Source: Babylonia areolata (taxonomy: Eukaryota > Mollusca > Gastropoda > Neogastropoda > Buccinidae). Taken from it: a stretch of 64,000 bases of DNA. The translations under genes were made by a program, and so were the position numbers. Every line of letters starts with the position of its first letter. The first letter of the stretch is position 1. Below are positions 8,907 to 17,979 of the stretch, piece by piece. Below the pieces are notes generated by a model. It was not told the DNA's origin and searched no databases. It was given only the letters and a program-made list of their open reading frames with translations. The DNA is taken from assembly GCF_041734735.1 (NCBI RefSeq), contig NC_134878.1, forward strand, positions 39,417,713-39,481,712, given 5' to 3'.

Positions 8907-11900
8907 CATGGCCTGGCTTCGCTGACGAAGATCTAGGAAGGGCGTTGTCCACGTCTGATGCAGGCACGCTCATGGCTGACAAGGCCAATGCGGGAAAAGC
9001 AGAGTCGGCCGCAGCGGTTGCAAGGGAAAGTCTGGTCTGGGTTCGCGGCTGCAGCGTCGTGGTTCTTCCTCCTTCTGCGTTTGTCCTCAAGGCTGGCCCT
9101 GCGGTTGTTTTCGAAGGAGGAGACAGCTTGGTGGATGGTGCGTCGCCAGGTCTCTCGATCAGCGGCTACTGCGGACCACTGGCGATGGTCAATGTGACAG
9201 GCACCGAGAGCTTTCTTCAAGGAGTCTTTGTATCTCTTCTTGGGTGCTCCTCTGTCACGGTGGCCAGTGGACAGTTCGCCATACAGCGCGATCTTGGGCA
9301 GGCGGTGGTCCTCCATCCTGGACACGTGCCCTGCCCAACGTAGCTGGGTCTTTAGCAGCACTGCCTCGATGCTGATAGTCTTTGCCTGCTCCAAGACCTC
9401 GACATTTGTGATGTAGTCACTCCAGTGGATGCTGAGGATGGTGCGAAGGCAGCGCTGGTGGAAGCGATCAAGCAGTCGTATGTGGTGCCGGTAGGTGACC
9501 CAGGTTTCGGAGCCATACAACAGGGTGGGCAGTACAACAACTCTGTACACGCTGATCTTTGTGTCTTTCTTCAGGTGTTTGTTGTTCCACACTCTCTTGT
9601 ACAGCCTGCCGAATGCGCTGTTTGCCTTTGCAAGTCTGTTGTCGATCTCCTTGTCGATCTTGGCGTCAGACGAGATGGTGCAGCCTAGGTAGCTGAACTG
9701 GTGGACCGACTTCAGCTCTGTCTCACCGATGTTGATGTGAGGAGCGTGGAATTCTTCCTGTGGGGCAGGCTGGTGGAGAACTTCCGTCTTTTTCAGACTG
9801 ACTTCTAGGCCGAAGAGCTGCGCAGCCTCTGCGAAGCAGGACGTTATACGCTGCAGGGCCGCTTCTGTATGGGCGACGAGGGCAGCATCATCGGCAAACA
9901 GAAGCTCTCTGATGAGTTGCTCCAGTGTCTTGGTGTGGGCCTGTAGCCGCTTCAGGTTGAATAGGCTGCCATCAGTGCGGTATCTGATGAAGATACCGTC
10001 GTCGTCGCCAAGATCTTCAGTGGCCTGTTGGAGCATCATGCTGAAGAAGATCGTGAAGAGGGTCGGCGCGAGGACACAACCTTGTTTCACTCCATTTCCA
10101 ATTGGGAAGGGCTCTGAAAGGTCGTTGCTGTGTCTGACCTGTCCACGCTGTTCCTCATGTAGTTGGATGACCATGCTGAGGAATTTTGGGGGGCATCCTA
10201 GACGTTTCATGATCTCCCACAGACCTTTTCTGCTCACGGTGTCGAAAGCTTTCGTGAGATCGACGAATGTCGCATACAGTCCTTTGTTCTGTTCCCGACA
10301 TTTTTCTTGTAGCTGTCTGAGAACGAAGACCATGTCAGTGGTGCCTCTGTTGGCTCTAAAGCCACACTGACTCTCTGGGAGATGTTCTTCGGCGATAGTA
10401 GGCACCAGCCGATTTAGGAGGACTCTGGCGAGGATCTTGCCTGCAATGGAGAGCAGAGTTATCCCCCTGTAGTTGGAGCAGTCCGACTTTTCTCCCTTGT
10501 TTTTATACAGGGTGATGATGACTGCGTCACGGAGGTCCTGTGGTAGTTTGCCTTGCTCCCAGCAGCAGACAAAGAGGTTGTGGAGTTTGGAGTGTAGTGC
10601 TGGGCCTCCATTCTTCCACACCTCCGGCGGAATTCCGTCAACCCCTGCTGCCTTGCCACATTTCAGCTGTTCAATGGCCTTGACAGTCTCTTCTAGGGTT
10701 GGTAGCTCGTCCAGTTGTAATTTCACTGGCTGTTGTGGGATGCGGAGAATTGCCGAGTCTTGAACCGTGCGGTTGGCGCTGAAGAGGGCCTGGAAATGTT
10801 CCGACCACCTGTTCAGGATCGACGTCTTGTCTGTGAAGAGCGCCTGGCCGTCTGCGCTGCGCAAAGGACTCTGGACCTGGTATGAGGGACCGTACACCGC
10901 CTTCAAGGCTTCGTATAGGCCCCGGTAGTCACCAGTGTCTGCACAAAGCTGAGCCCTCTCTGCCAGGTTGGTCCACCACCCATTTTGAATCTCACGAAGC
11001 TTGCGCTGGAGGTTGCTGCATATGAGCCGGAAGGTTGCTTTCTTCACCGGACAAGACGGTTGTGCAAGGTGAGCCTGGTGGGCTGATCTCTTCTTCGCCA
11101 GCAATTCTTGGATCTCCTGGTTGTTTTCGTCAAACCAGTCCTTGTTCTTTTTCGACGAGAACCCTAGGACTTCTTCAGAGGACTGCAGGATGGCTGATTT
11201 CAGCTGTGCCCATAGTGCTTCTGGAGAGGGGTCTGTGGGGCAACTGGGGTCTTCAAGTTTGTCCTGAAGCTTCGCCTGGAATTCAGCTTTCACTTCAGCT
11301 GACTGAAAGTTGCCGACCTGGAATTTCTTCCTAGGAGCTCCTCCTTTCTTTGGTTTGGGCTTGAAGTGGAGCCTGAGCTTGCTGCGGACGAGGCGGTGGT
11401 CAGTATGACACTCCGCGCTGGGCATCACTCGGGTGTGTAGGACGTCTCGTACGTCTCTCTGGCGCATCAGGATGTAATCAATGAGGTGCCAATGTTTGGA
11501 CCGAGGATGCATCCACGTTGTCTTCAGGCTGTCCTTCTGCTGGAAAATGGTGTTGGTGATGGTAAACTGCTGCTCTGCACAGAACTCGAGAAGAAGGCGC
11601 CCATTGTCGTTGCAATTACCAACGCCATGCTTGCCAAGGACTCCTTTCCAGGCTTCTGAATCTTGGCCAACTCTGGCATTGAAGTCGCCAAGGATGATGA
11701 CCTTGTCGTCAGCAGGGGTGTTCTGAACGAGGTTGCGCAGATCAGTGTAAAACTTTACCTTTTCTGTGGGGTCCGCTTGGAGGGTTGGAGCGTACACGCT
11801 GAACAGAGTGGCATGCTGTTTGTTCCATAGTGGGAGGCGCATGGACATAATTCGGTCTGAGTGTCCTGTTGGCAGGTTTTCAAGCTTGGAGGCAATGGTG

Positions 11901-12842
11901 CTCCTGACCATAAAGCCTACGCCATAAAGGCGTCTCTCGGTCTCTGGCTTGCCTGACCAGTAGAGGGTGTACCCAGCGCCGTGTTCCTGGAGGCTGCCTT
12001 TCCCTGCAAAGCGGACTTCGCTGACGGCAGCAATGTCAATGTTCAGTCTCTGAAGTTCGTGTGCGACTAGAGCGGAACGCCTTTCTGGGTGGTTGCTGTC
12101 TGCAGAGTCACGCATGGTTCGGATGTTCCAGCATGCTACCTTTAGTCCTTTTGCACCTAATTGTGAGGCAGGTGCCGGCCTTTTCTTCTCTATTGTTGTT
12201 CGACCGCGTTTGGAGATGCCCGTTGACCGCGGCTAGCCAACTGGGGGGTATGGAGATGAGCATTTGTTTGGACCACCTTTTCTAGGCCCCTCTCCGTGTG
12301 GAGCAAGCAGTGCTGTCCCTAGAAAAGGCTGCTTGGTCATTCAGGGTGCTGCCGAGTGATGCTGTCACCTCCGGGTCAACAATCAGGCGACCAATATCCT
12401 GAACCGCCTGCATGCAGGATTGGAACTGCGGCTTCCAGTGACATCTTCCACCTGCCGTTTTCGCCCCTTTCCCATCGCTACAGGGCTTGGAATAGTTGGT
12501 GGCGCGGACGTGGACGTGTCCTTCAAGCCTGCGCAATGGAATTTTTAGGTGGAGTGCAGTGTGCGCAGTACTGGCCCCACCCTTTACACCCGTGGTTCAT
12601 CTGCCATAGCCTAGCAAGCTGGGACGGTGACAGTGAGGTCCTCAGGTCGTAGGTTTTATATCAGACTGTCCTTGTCCTAGCCTCTGGCTCAAAAACCTTC
12701 CTCGGAGGCACGGGGGCGCGGCTACTGAAAGTCGGGACATGGCCATGGACCCAGGGTCAATGCATGTCGAGACTGTCCTGCATTCCTTAGCACTTCATGG
12801 GTTTTACTTCAGACTTTTCCTTGTCTTAGATGGACTGCCTTC
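8907..12842 (-). mobile_element. LINE-A: full-length RTE-like non-LTR retrotransposon inside the Polinton
   Basis: This 3.94-kb LINE lies on the minus strand. Both flanks carry the same 8 bp, CAATGTGT, at 8899-8906 and 12843-12850, which I read as the target-site duplication. It has a single long ORF with an APE-type endonuclease and a reverse transcriptase, a 5' region of about 0.6 kb homologous to that of LINE-C (for example the ACCTTTTCTAG stretch), and a very short 3' tail after the stop with no poly-A. The clade is RTE-like from memory; another APE-type clade is possible. The intact ORF and perfect duplication suggest a recent insertion. Confidence 0.9.
8933..12232 (-). CDS. LINE-A ORF: endonuclease-reverse transcriptase
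   Basis: From ATG 12115 the ORF is 1060 aa. The frame is open to a TAG at 12233-12235, and the extra stretch holds the first endonuclease motif (ACWNIRT) but no ATG, so the true start is uncertain. Endonuclease motifs in order: WNIRT, SEVRFAGKG, YAPT, LGDFNARVG, DYIL, TDHRLV. RT motifs: CGFRANRGTTDM, VDLTKAFDTV (motif A), NGVKQGCVLAP (motif B), LLFADDAAL (catalytic FADD). The C-terminus has a C2H2-like finger (FPCNRCGRLCFSRIGLVSH). The protein nicks genomic DNA and copies its own RNA in place. No ORF1 is seen, as in RTE elements. The frame is uninterrupted, so the copy may be competent. Confidence 0.9.
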   Translation of the reverse strand, partial: PRSTGISKRGRTTIEKKRPAPASQLGAKGLKVACWNIRTMRDSADSNHPERRSALVAHELQRLNIDIAAVSEVRFAGKGSLQEHGAGYTLYWSGKPETERRLYGVGFMVRSTIASKLENLPTGHSDRIMSMRLPLWNKQHATLFSVYAPTLQADPTEKVKFYTDLRNLVQNTPADDKVIILGDFNARVGQDSEAWKGVLGKHGVGNCNDNGRLLLEFCAEQQFTITNTIFQQKDSLKTTWMHPRSKHWHLIDYILMRQRDVRDVLHTRVMPSAECHTDHRLVRSKLRLHFKPKPKKGGAPRKKFQVGNFQSAEVKAEFQAKLQDKLEDPSCPTDPSPEALWAQLKSAILQSSEEVLGFSSKKNKDWFDENNQEIQELLAKKRSAHQAHLAQPSCPVKKATFRLICSNLQRKLREIQNGWWTNLAERAQLCADTGDYRGLYEALKAVYGPSYQVQSPLRSADGQALFTDKTSILNRWSEHFQALFSANRTVQDSAILRIPQQPVKLQLDELPTLEETVKAIEQLKCGKAAGVDGIPPEVWKNGGPALHSKLHNLFVCCWEQGKLPQDLRDAVIITLYKNKGEKSDCSNYRGITLLSIAGKILARVLLNRLVPTIAEEHLPESQCGFRANRGTTDMVFVLRQLQEKCREQNKGLYATFVDLTKAFDTVSRKGLWEIMKRLGCPPKFLSMVIQLHEEQRGQVRHSNDLSEPFPIGNGVKQGCVLAPTLFTIFFSMMLQQATEDLGDDDGIFIRYRTDGSLFNLKRLQAHTKTLEQLIRELLFADDAALVAHTEAALQRITSCFAEAAQLFGLEVSLKKTEVLHQPAPQEEFHAPHINIGETELKSVHQFSYLGCTISSDAKIDKEIDNRLAKANSAFGRLYKRVWNNKHLKKDTKISVYRVVVLPTLLYGSETWVTYRHHIRLLDRFHQRCLRTILSIHWSDYITNVEVLEQAKTISIEAVLLKTQLRWAGHVSRMEDHRLPKIALYGELSTGHRDRGAPKKRYKDSLKKALGACHIDHRQWSAVAADRETWRRTIHQAVSSFENNRRASLEDKRRRRKNHDAAAANPDQTFPCNRCGRLCFSRIGLVSHERACIRRGQRPS

Positions 12843-12850
12843 CAATGTGT
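12843..12850. repeat. Target-site duplication of LINE-A, right copy
   Basis: CAATGTGT abuts the 5' end of LINE-A and pairs with 8899-8906. Eight bases is short but normal for RTE-type insertions. Confidence 0.8.
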
Positions 12851-13884
12851 GGTAGTTCGTTTAATCCATCATTAACACCAATATTCTGTTCTTCTGTCGC
12901 AATGACAATTTTATTATTATAATTAATGTGTGTACCAACCCTCAATGCCATATCAGATGGGGCCATATAAAGGCCAACACCAAATGCAAAGTTTACTTCG
13001 GATCTCGCGTACTGGAGAACGTCCTGGTATTTTTTTATCACCGTTTGTAGGTTTTCGGGGGCATTAATCGCATCTTCAACATTGGCTAAAAATTGTTTTT
13101 GCGCATCAAATCCAGTTCCTTTTGTTGTTATACTCGTGCGCGTTTGCGCTTGTGACCCTATTAGAGCCCACACATAAGTGCGAATGCTATCGTTGAGACG
13201 AACTATCCCCGCATGTGTAAAACCCAACCCCTTATCAGGAATAAATGTTGTCCAAGCCCGGGTGATGTCCACCGTATGTCTGATTTTATCGTGGGGGCTA
13301 AAGAACACAGGTCCCTCTCCTCTGTTTCTCATTGCCTGTCGTGCAGCCCCACCGGGGGTCTCAGCCTGAATAAATTCTCCCAAACCAAAGCCATGCTTTT
13401 CTATTTTCTGTCTCCAATCCCTCTGCCCAAATTTGGCACACAAACGCTGATAAACTGCTTTATCAAACGGATTATTATACATGTTAAATGCTTGGTCGGT
13501 GGGTAGCGGGATTTTTAACTCGTCTAATAACCTTCGAATCTGATAGTAAAAATGAAACCTATACACGGCTCGAATAAACAGATCAGAAGCTTGAAAATGT
13601 TCTTCCGTTACTCCACACCCGGCGGTCGCGCACCATACCACAAAATTGATTTGATTCTGCCACCACACTATCGGGTTGTTTCTCCACGCAAGCCAGGCTG
13701 CATTCATCGCGCGGATATCCCCAGTCATAGTGGGGTTCGCATAAGACTGAAAAACATCGGGAAACTTGGCGGTAAAAGAATATTCGCTGTTCACGTAGAT
13801 CATTTGCGTACAACTTATTCTTTTTTCTTTATACCCGGTTGTATAGGACGCGTCCTTGTTGAAGCTGTAAATTTTCTTATTCAT
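12851..13884 (-). mobile_element. 5' portion of the Polinton gene interrupted by LINE-A
   Basis: The coding stretch starts at ATG 13884 (MNKKIYSFNKDASYTTG) and runs about 345 codons to the LINE junction. Tryptophan- and glycine-rich text (WWQNQINFVVWCATAGCG; RAWTTFIPDKGLGF) and no enzyme motif suggest a structural virion protein. It diverges from the gene at 13889 with only 4 bp between start codons, implying a shared promoter inside coding sequence or very short leaders. The remaining portion lies at 8378-8898 beyond the LINE. Confidence 0.6.
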
Positions 13885-13888
13885 AGCT

Positions 13889-14536
13889 ATGTATATAATA
13901 ACAACCGATATTCAAAAAGACGAATTACCGCGGTGCATACCTAATCAAAGTGGAAGACTAGAAATCGCGCTGCGTGAAATAACTTATTATCCCAACTGGA
14001 AAAATATCAGTGATGAGCTCGGAAACAATTTCTTTACTACCGATCGTAAGATAATAATCCCAGATGGTTATTATAATGTGTGTGAATTGAATAAAGAAGT
14101 GTTCACCCCCCACGGTGCAGAGTTAGACTTGCACGCTCCGAGTGGCTATCTGAGAATAAAGAGCACCAAATCGATTGAACTTTCTGAGCGTCTTGCACAT
14201 ACTCTGGGGTTCCCCCAAAAACTCATCGCGCCGGGAATAATGGTGATAGGAAACAGGCATCCGCGGCTCGCGATACATAAAGCACTTTACATTCACCTCT
14301 CTCAAATTAGTACCACCGATAATTTCTATAACGGATTGCCTTCTACGTTGTTACAATCAATCCCAGTAGAAAATGAAAGATGTGGGGGTGGTCGAACAAC
14401 TACGTTGACATCACCCCAATACAAAAGACTTTCTCACGGAGATTTACCACGTTTAACACTTTCTATAGTAGATGAAAATCATAATCCCGTTTCTATTGAT
14501 TATTTAAATATTACATTACATATAAGATATGGTTGA
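13889..14536 (+). CDS. Polinton virion-type protein, possible minor capsid/penton
   Basis: This 215-aa protein starts at ATG 13889. It is beta-rich, and its end (RLTLSIVDENHNPVSIDYLNITLHI) has the 'DENxNPVxIDxLNI' ending that I associate with structural proteins of Polinton-like clusters, possibly a jelly-roll penton or minor capsid. No catalytic motif is seen. Its stop overlaps the start of the next gene by 8 bp. The functional call is inference from position and general character. Confidence 0.5.
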   Translation: MYIITTDIQKDELPRCIPNQSGRLEIALREITYYPNWKNISDELGNNFFTTDRKIIIPDGYYNVCELNKEVFTPHGAELDLHAPSGYLRIKSTKSIELSERLAHTLGFPQKLIAPGIMVIGNRHPRLAIHKALYIHLSQISTTDNFYNGLPSTLLQSIPVENERCGGGRTTTLTSPQYKRLSHGDLPRLTLSIVDENHNPVSIDYLNITLHIRYG

Positions 14537-15266
14537 ACCCTGCACTACGCTCAGTTTAGTTGATCTCGGAGATACAGAGGGATTTGATGTGCCGGGAAAA
14601 GAAAATCAGTTGTACGCATTCCAGCTTTCTGAAGGAACATACAAAAGAAAAGAAGTAAAAATTGGTGATATCGTGTGTGAGGATGATGTTGTCAATGATG
14701 AGCCCTATCAACTTGTTCGTTTAAACGGTACATGGCAGCTAAAACCCCTCGACAAGGGGATATTAGATTTTAAAATTGAATCACCTTACATTACCAAAGA
14801 AGAAAATAATGATTATAAAATAAAAAACAGTGGCTGGATGTTCGCTGATTTAATAGCGTATGATGTAAATATAGTAAAATACCAGAAGCAGTCTTATGTG
14901 CTTAAGACACTCTCGAATGATAAATCTGTATTTGAAATACATTTTTATGATCTAGATAATTTGTGGGGCTTCCGTTTCCGTATTATTTATGATGTAATTC
15001 TCGGTGAAGAGCCTGATGATTTTGTAGAAGTTTTTCGAGGGTTTTACATTAAATGGCCCAAAAATCTTGCAAATCAACCTCTGAGAATCACCTTTGAAAA
15101 ACAAGCTGAATTGGTGAACTATGATATAATACCACAGGGTAGTCATATAGAATTCTCGCTTGAAGGTATTGCCACAAAACAGAATGCAATAAGTTTTTGG
15201 CCCCACCTCCGTCTTCCTCAAAATATTTCCTTTAGAAGACTACGTTGCACCAATTTGAATATTTAG
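14529..15266 (+). CDS. Polinton tandem paralogue 1, unknown function
   Basis: This 245-aa protein starts at ATG 14529. It is clearly related to the next gene: both begin with PCTTLSLVDLGDTEGFDVPG / PCTTLGLVDLGDTDGFDVPG and share ENQLYAFQLSEGTYKRKE, a DDFVEV.(R/K)G....IKWP block and an IEFSL.G near the end. No signal peptide, membrane segment or known motif is seen. Mixed beta text and a tandem array suggest a structural or host-interaction protein, but the role is unknown. Confidence 0.6.
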   Translation: MVEPCTTLSLVDLGDTEGFDVPGKENQLYAFQLSEGTYKRKEVKIGDIVCEDDVVNDEPYQLVRLNGTWQLKPLDKGILDFKIESPYITKEENNDYKIKNSGWMFADLIAYDVNIVKYQKQSYVLKTLSNDKSVFEIHFYDLDNLWGFRFRIIYDVILGEEPDDFVEVFRGFYIKWPKNLANQPLRITFEKQAELVNYDIIPQGSHIEFSLEGIATKQNAISFWPHLRLPQNISFRRLRCTNLNI

Positions 15267-15287
15267 AATATACTATAAATATTAGAA

Positions 15288-16091
15288 ATGGTTGATCCCG
15301 GAGGGCCAGGAACACATAATATCAAACCCTGCACTACGCTCGGTTTGGTTGATCTCGGAGATACAGACGGATTTGATGTGCCGGGAACAGAAAATCAGTT
15401 GTACGCCTTCCAACTTTCTGAAGGAACGTACAAAAGAAAAGAAATAACGAGTAATGGTGGTGTCAACAAATTCAGCGAACTTGCAGACGTGAACGTTGAC
15501 GGTGTTGTTGTGAACAAACCACATCATCTTGTTCTTTCCGACGATGATACGTGGGTACCTTATCCGGTGGATAACTGGGATTTAGATTTTGAAATAAAAC
15601 AACCCTATGTTAGTATTGGAAGAAATCACGCTCTACAAAAAATACAAAATAGTGGTAAACTATTGGCTTCCTATCATACGCGTAAAGATCTAATTGTCGT
15701 TAACAGCGACGACTTTGGATATGTTATTGGTATGAGAGGTAAAAAGACTGGTACACTGCGGTTAATTAAAGAGTTTGATTTTGAGCCGCCTATTCAGGGG
15801 TCAACTATCGTTTTAGATATACTCCTTAGTGGGGTGCCAGATGATTTTGTAGAAGTTTTAAAAGGGTTGCAGATAAAATGGCCTGGAAATCTTAAAAATA
15901 AACTCTTGAGAATTACCATCAAAATTCCAGTGGTTGGCCCATCTGATCAACCCGATCCCTCTATAGAATTCTCGCTCAAAGGTGTCATCAAACGTCCATC
16001 TTTAGATAAAATATCTCTCGACTTTATTCACATCGGACCTCTTCAGCTTAAAAGACTGCACTACTCTCCACATCCTGTTACCATCATTTAA
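15288..16091 (+). CDS. Polinton tandem paralogue 2, unknown function
   Basis: This 267-aa protein starts at ATG 15288, 21 bp after paralogue 1. The N-terminal 45 residues are nearly identical between the two at both DNA and protein level. The middles have diverged strongly, and a block near residues 185-230 is again similar. This is a gene duplication within the element, with uneven divergence. Function is unknown. Confidence 0.6.
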   Translation: MVDPGGPGTHNIKPCTTLGLVDLGDTDGFDVPGTENQLYAFQLSEGTYKRKEITSNGGVNKFSELADVNVDGVVVNKPHHLVLSDDDTWVPYPVDNWDLDFEIKQPYVSIGRNHALQKIQNSGKLLASYHTRKDLIVVNSDDFGYVIGMRGKKTGTLRLIKEFDFEPPIQGSTIVLDILLSGVPDDFVEVLKGLQIKWPGNLKNKLLRITIKIPVVGPSDQPDPSIEFSLKGVIKRPSLDKISLDFIHIGPLQLKRLHYSPHPVTII

Positions 16092-16117
16092 AAACAAAAA
16101 ATGATTACTATAGAATA

Positions 16118-16729
16118 ATGGAGTTTCGCTTACGAGAGATATCGAATATAAAAAACAACCTCGAAAAAGAGCGTGATGAAAGAACTTTATTTTATAAAAA
16201 ATATAAACGCGGTGTAAATATCGCTACAGCCGCGGATACAACGCTGACGACTCTTAGTCTCGCCCTTGGGGCATCGGGTGTTGGATTACTGTTGAGTGTC
16301 GCCGCTGCTCCCGTAGCTATTGGAATAGAAGTGGGAGCTGGTCTCCTTGGTGTGGTTGGTTTAACTTGTAAATTTATTCATAAAAAATTAATGTCACAAG
16401 CTATGAAGCACAACGAGATTCGCGTGTTGGCCGAGTCAAAACTGAACACTATAAATGATCTTATTTCAAAAGCATTAGAAGATGATAAAATAAGCGATGA
16501 AGAATTTAGTCTCATTCTGGCTGAAGTTGAAAAATTCAATGCAATGAAAACAGACATAAAATCGAAACACAAAACTCAGTTGTTTAACGGAAAGAAAAAT
16601 CTATTTGATATTCAAGATGGTAAACCATCCAAAAAGCTAACTAGGTCAAACGGGCGGGAAGATCTGCGTGCGAGCGGGACCACACTCTTAGCTATTGATC
16701 CCGTCCCACACACGCCAAGCGGTCGCTAG
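16118..16729 (+). CDS. Polinton hydrophobic-hairpin protein, unknown function
   Basis: This 203-aa protein starts at ATG 16118. A charged coiled-coil N-terminus (1-30) is followed by a glycine/alanine/leucine-rich hydrophobic hairpin (LALGASGVGLLLSVAAAPVA and GAGLLGVVGLTCKF, about 46-90). A helical tail follows with INDLISKALEDDKISDEEF, text I remember from uncharacterised proteins near Polinton-like genes in cnidarians and molluscs. The last 45 codons lie in the end repeat described below, so the native C-terminus is uncertain. Confidence 0.55.
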   Translation: MEFRLREISNIKNNLEKERDERTLFYKKYKRGVNIATAADTTLTTLSLALGASGVGLLLSVAAAPVAIGIEVGAGLLGVVGLTCKFIHKKLMSQAMKHNEIRVLAESKLNTINDLISKALEDDKISDEEFSLILAEVEKFNAMKTDIKSKHKTQLFNGKKNLFDIQDGKPSKKLTRSNGREDLRASGTTLLAIDPVPHTPSGR

Positions 16730-16995
16730 CTTGCCAGCACGCACACACACACACACACACACGGGGACCGTTTCGCTCTCCATACACATATTCGGGAAAA
16801 GGTAGATTACTTTTGAGGTAGATCTGATTTTTTTTGCGCTCTTGTAAACGGAAAGAAAAATCTATTTGATATTCAAGATGGTAAACCATCCAAAAAGCTA
16901 ACTAGGTCAAACGGGCGGGAAGATCTGCGTGCGGGCGGGACCACACTCTTAGCTATTGATCCCGTCCCACACACGCCGAGCGGTCGCTAGCTTGC

Positions 16996-17029
<34 letters not shown>

Positions 17030-17371
17030 GGACCGTTTCGCTCTCCATACACCTTTTTAAGCCGAAAAAAACTGATTGCGTGGGTTTTTCGTTTTTATGG
17101 TTTAAGGCGTTGTTGGGCCTTATGGACGCTTAAATGGGCACATATAGAACCCCCATCCCTTATCTGCGAGGGCGGGACCACACTCTTTGCTATTGATCCC
17201 GTCCCACACACGCCGAGCGGTCGCACACACACGGGGACCATTTGGCCCTCCATACACCTTTTTAAGCCCAAAAAAAGCGATTGCAGGGGTTGTTTTTTTT
17301 TTATGGTTTAAGGCGTTGTTGGGCCTTATTAACGCTTAAATGGGCACATATAGAACCCCCATCTCTTATAC
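16586..17371. repeat. Tandem repeats at the right end of the Polinton
   Basis: The unit starting at 16586 (AACGGAAAGAAAAATC) recurs at 16847, a period of 261 bp, and a partial third unit starts near 17162. Each unit holds a block ending ACGCC(A/G)AGCGGTCGC, a CA run (16738-16762, 16999-17027, a short one at 17223) and GGGGACC(G/A)TTT. A second module, CACCTTTTTAAGCC...GGGCACATATAGAACCCCCAT, occurs at 17050-17160 and 17255-17365. The array begins inside the last gene's open frame. Subterminal tandem repeats at element ends are known for Polintons. I could not compare with the left end, which is outside the window. Confidence 0.7.
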
Positions 17372-17374
17372 TAC

Positions 17375-17860
17375 TTCCTTCCCTCCTGCCTCTGTTGTGG
17401 TTTGTGATGCCACAGTTCAGTTTTCTAAATCAGCAAAAAAAAACTTGGAGTAATTCTTGACTCAAACCTCAGTATGCACGCTCAAGTAGTTAATCTCATA
17501 CGCACAATCAATTGTGCATTTCGTCGGATTCACTCTCCCCGTCAGTACCTTTCTGTTGAAAGTTGCGTGTCTCTGCTATTCTGCTTTCCACTCCACAGGA
17601 CGTACCTATCTTTCTGACCTCACCAGTGCTTACTCAAGAACTCTCTGCTCTTCCTCTGACTTACCGTCTGAAACATCCTCGTGTCAATACAATAACCTAT
17701 TGTGAAAATGCTTTCTTCTTTGTTGCTCCTCATATCTGGAACAACCTTCCTCATACTCGTGCATCTGATTCTACTTTTCCTTTCCCTCTTCTCTAAAAAC
17801 TCATATCTCTAAGACCTATCGATAAGCACTCTCAGCTTCCTTCTTCTCCAACAACATCCA
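17375..17860 (+). mobile_element. LINE relic, L2/CR1-like, 3' part
   Basis: Decayed text reads VVVCDATVQFSKSAKK then LGVILDSNLSMHAQV, the region after the catalytic motif of L2/CR1-type reverse transcriptases. After a missing stretch comes RVNTITYCENAFFFVAPHIWNNLP and a LISLRPIDKHSQ tail. It includes frameshifts and an internal deletion. It starts immediately after the Polinton end repeats, so the Polinton may have inserted beside or into it. Confidence 0.6.
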
Positions 17861-17979
17861 TATCAGCTGAATTTGGATGCATGACGAATGAGGGACAGCA
17901 GGGGTGGTGGTGAGGGAGGGAGGGGTCTTGAGAAAGAGTGGTTATGAATGATCACATTGTAACTTTTTCTTTCGTGTAA

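Larger units (their letters stand above)
1..17371. mobile_element. Polinton/Maverick-type DNA element (fossil, left end outside window)
   Basis: The block carries the Polinton hallmark set: family B DNA polymerase of the protein-primed type, an rve-type integrase, an FtsK/HerA-like packaging ATPase and a capsid region, plus small membrane and coiled-coil genes. Genes are packed on both strands: polymerase (+), 2890-7242 (-), 7293-8399 (+), 8378-13884 (-), 13889-16729 (+). No adenain-type protease was recognised. The left terminal repeat is outside the window. The right edge is set by tandem repeats ending near 17371, where an unrelated LINE relic begins. A LINE occupies 8907-12842. The element is broken by that insertion plus an estimated three or so small lesions. 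Most frames are still long, so it is probably young. Family assignment rests on motifs and gene order. Confidence 0.9.

Noticed and set aside
8903-12652. Plus-strand open frames opposite LINE-A
   Set aside because: They are shadows of the minus-strand endonuclease-RT frame in GC-rich codons, with no domain of their own.
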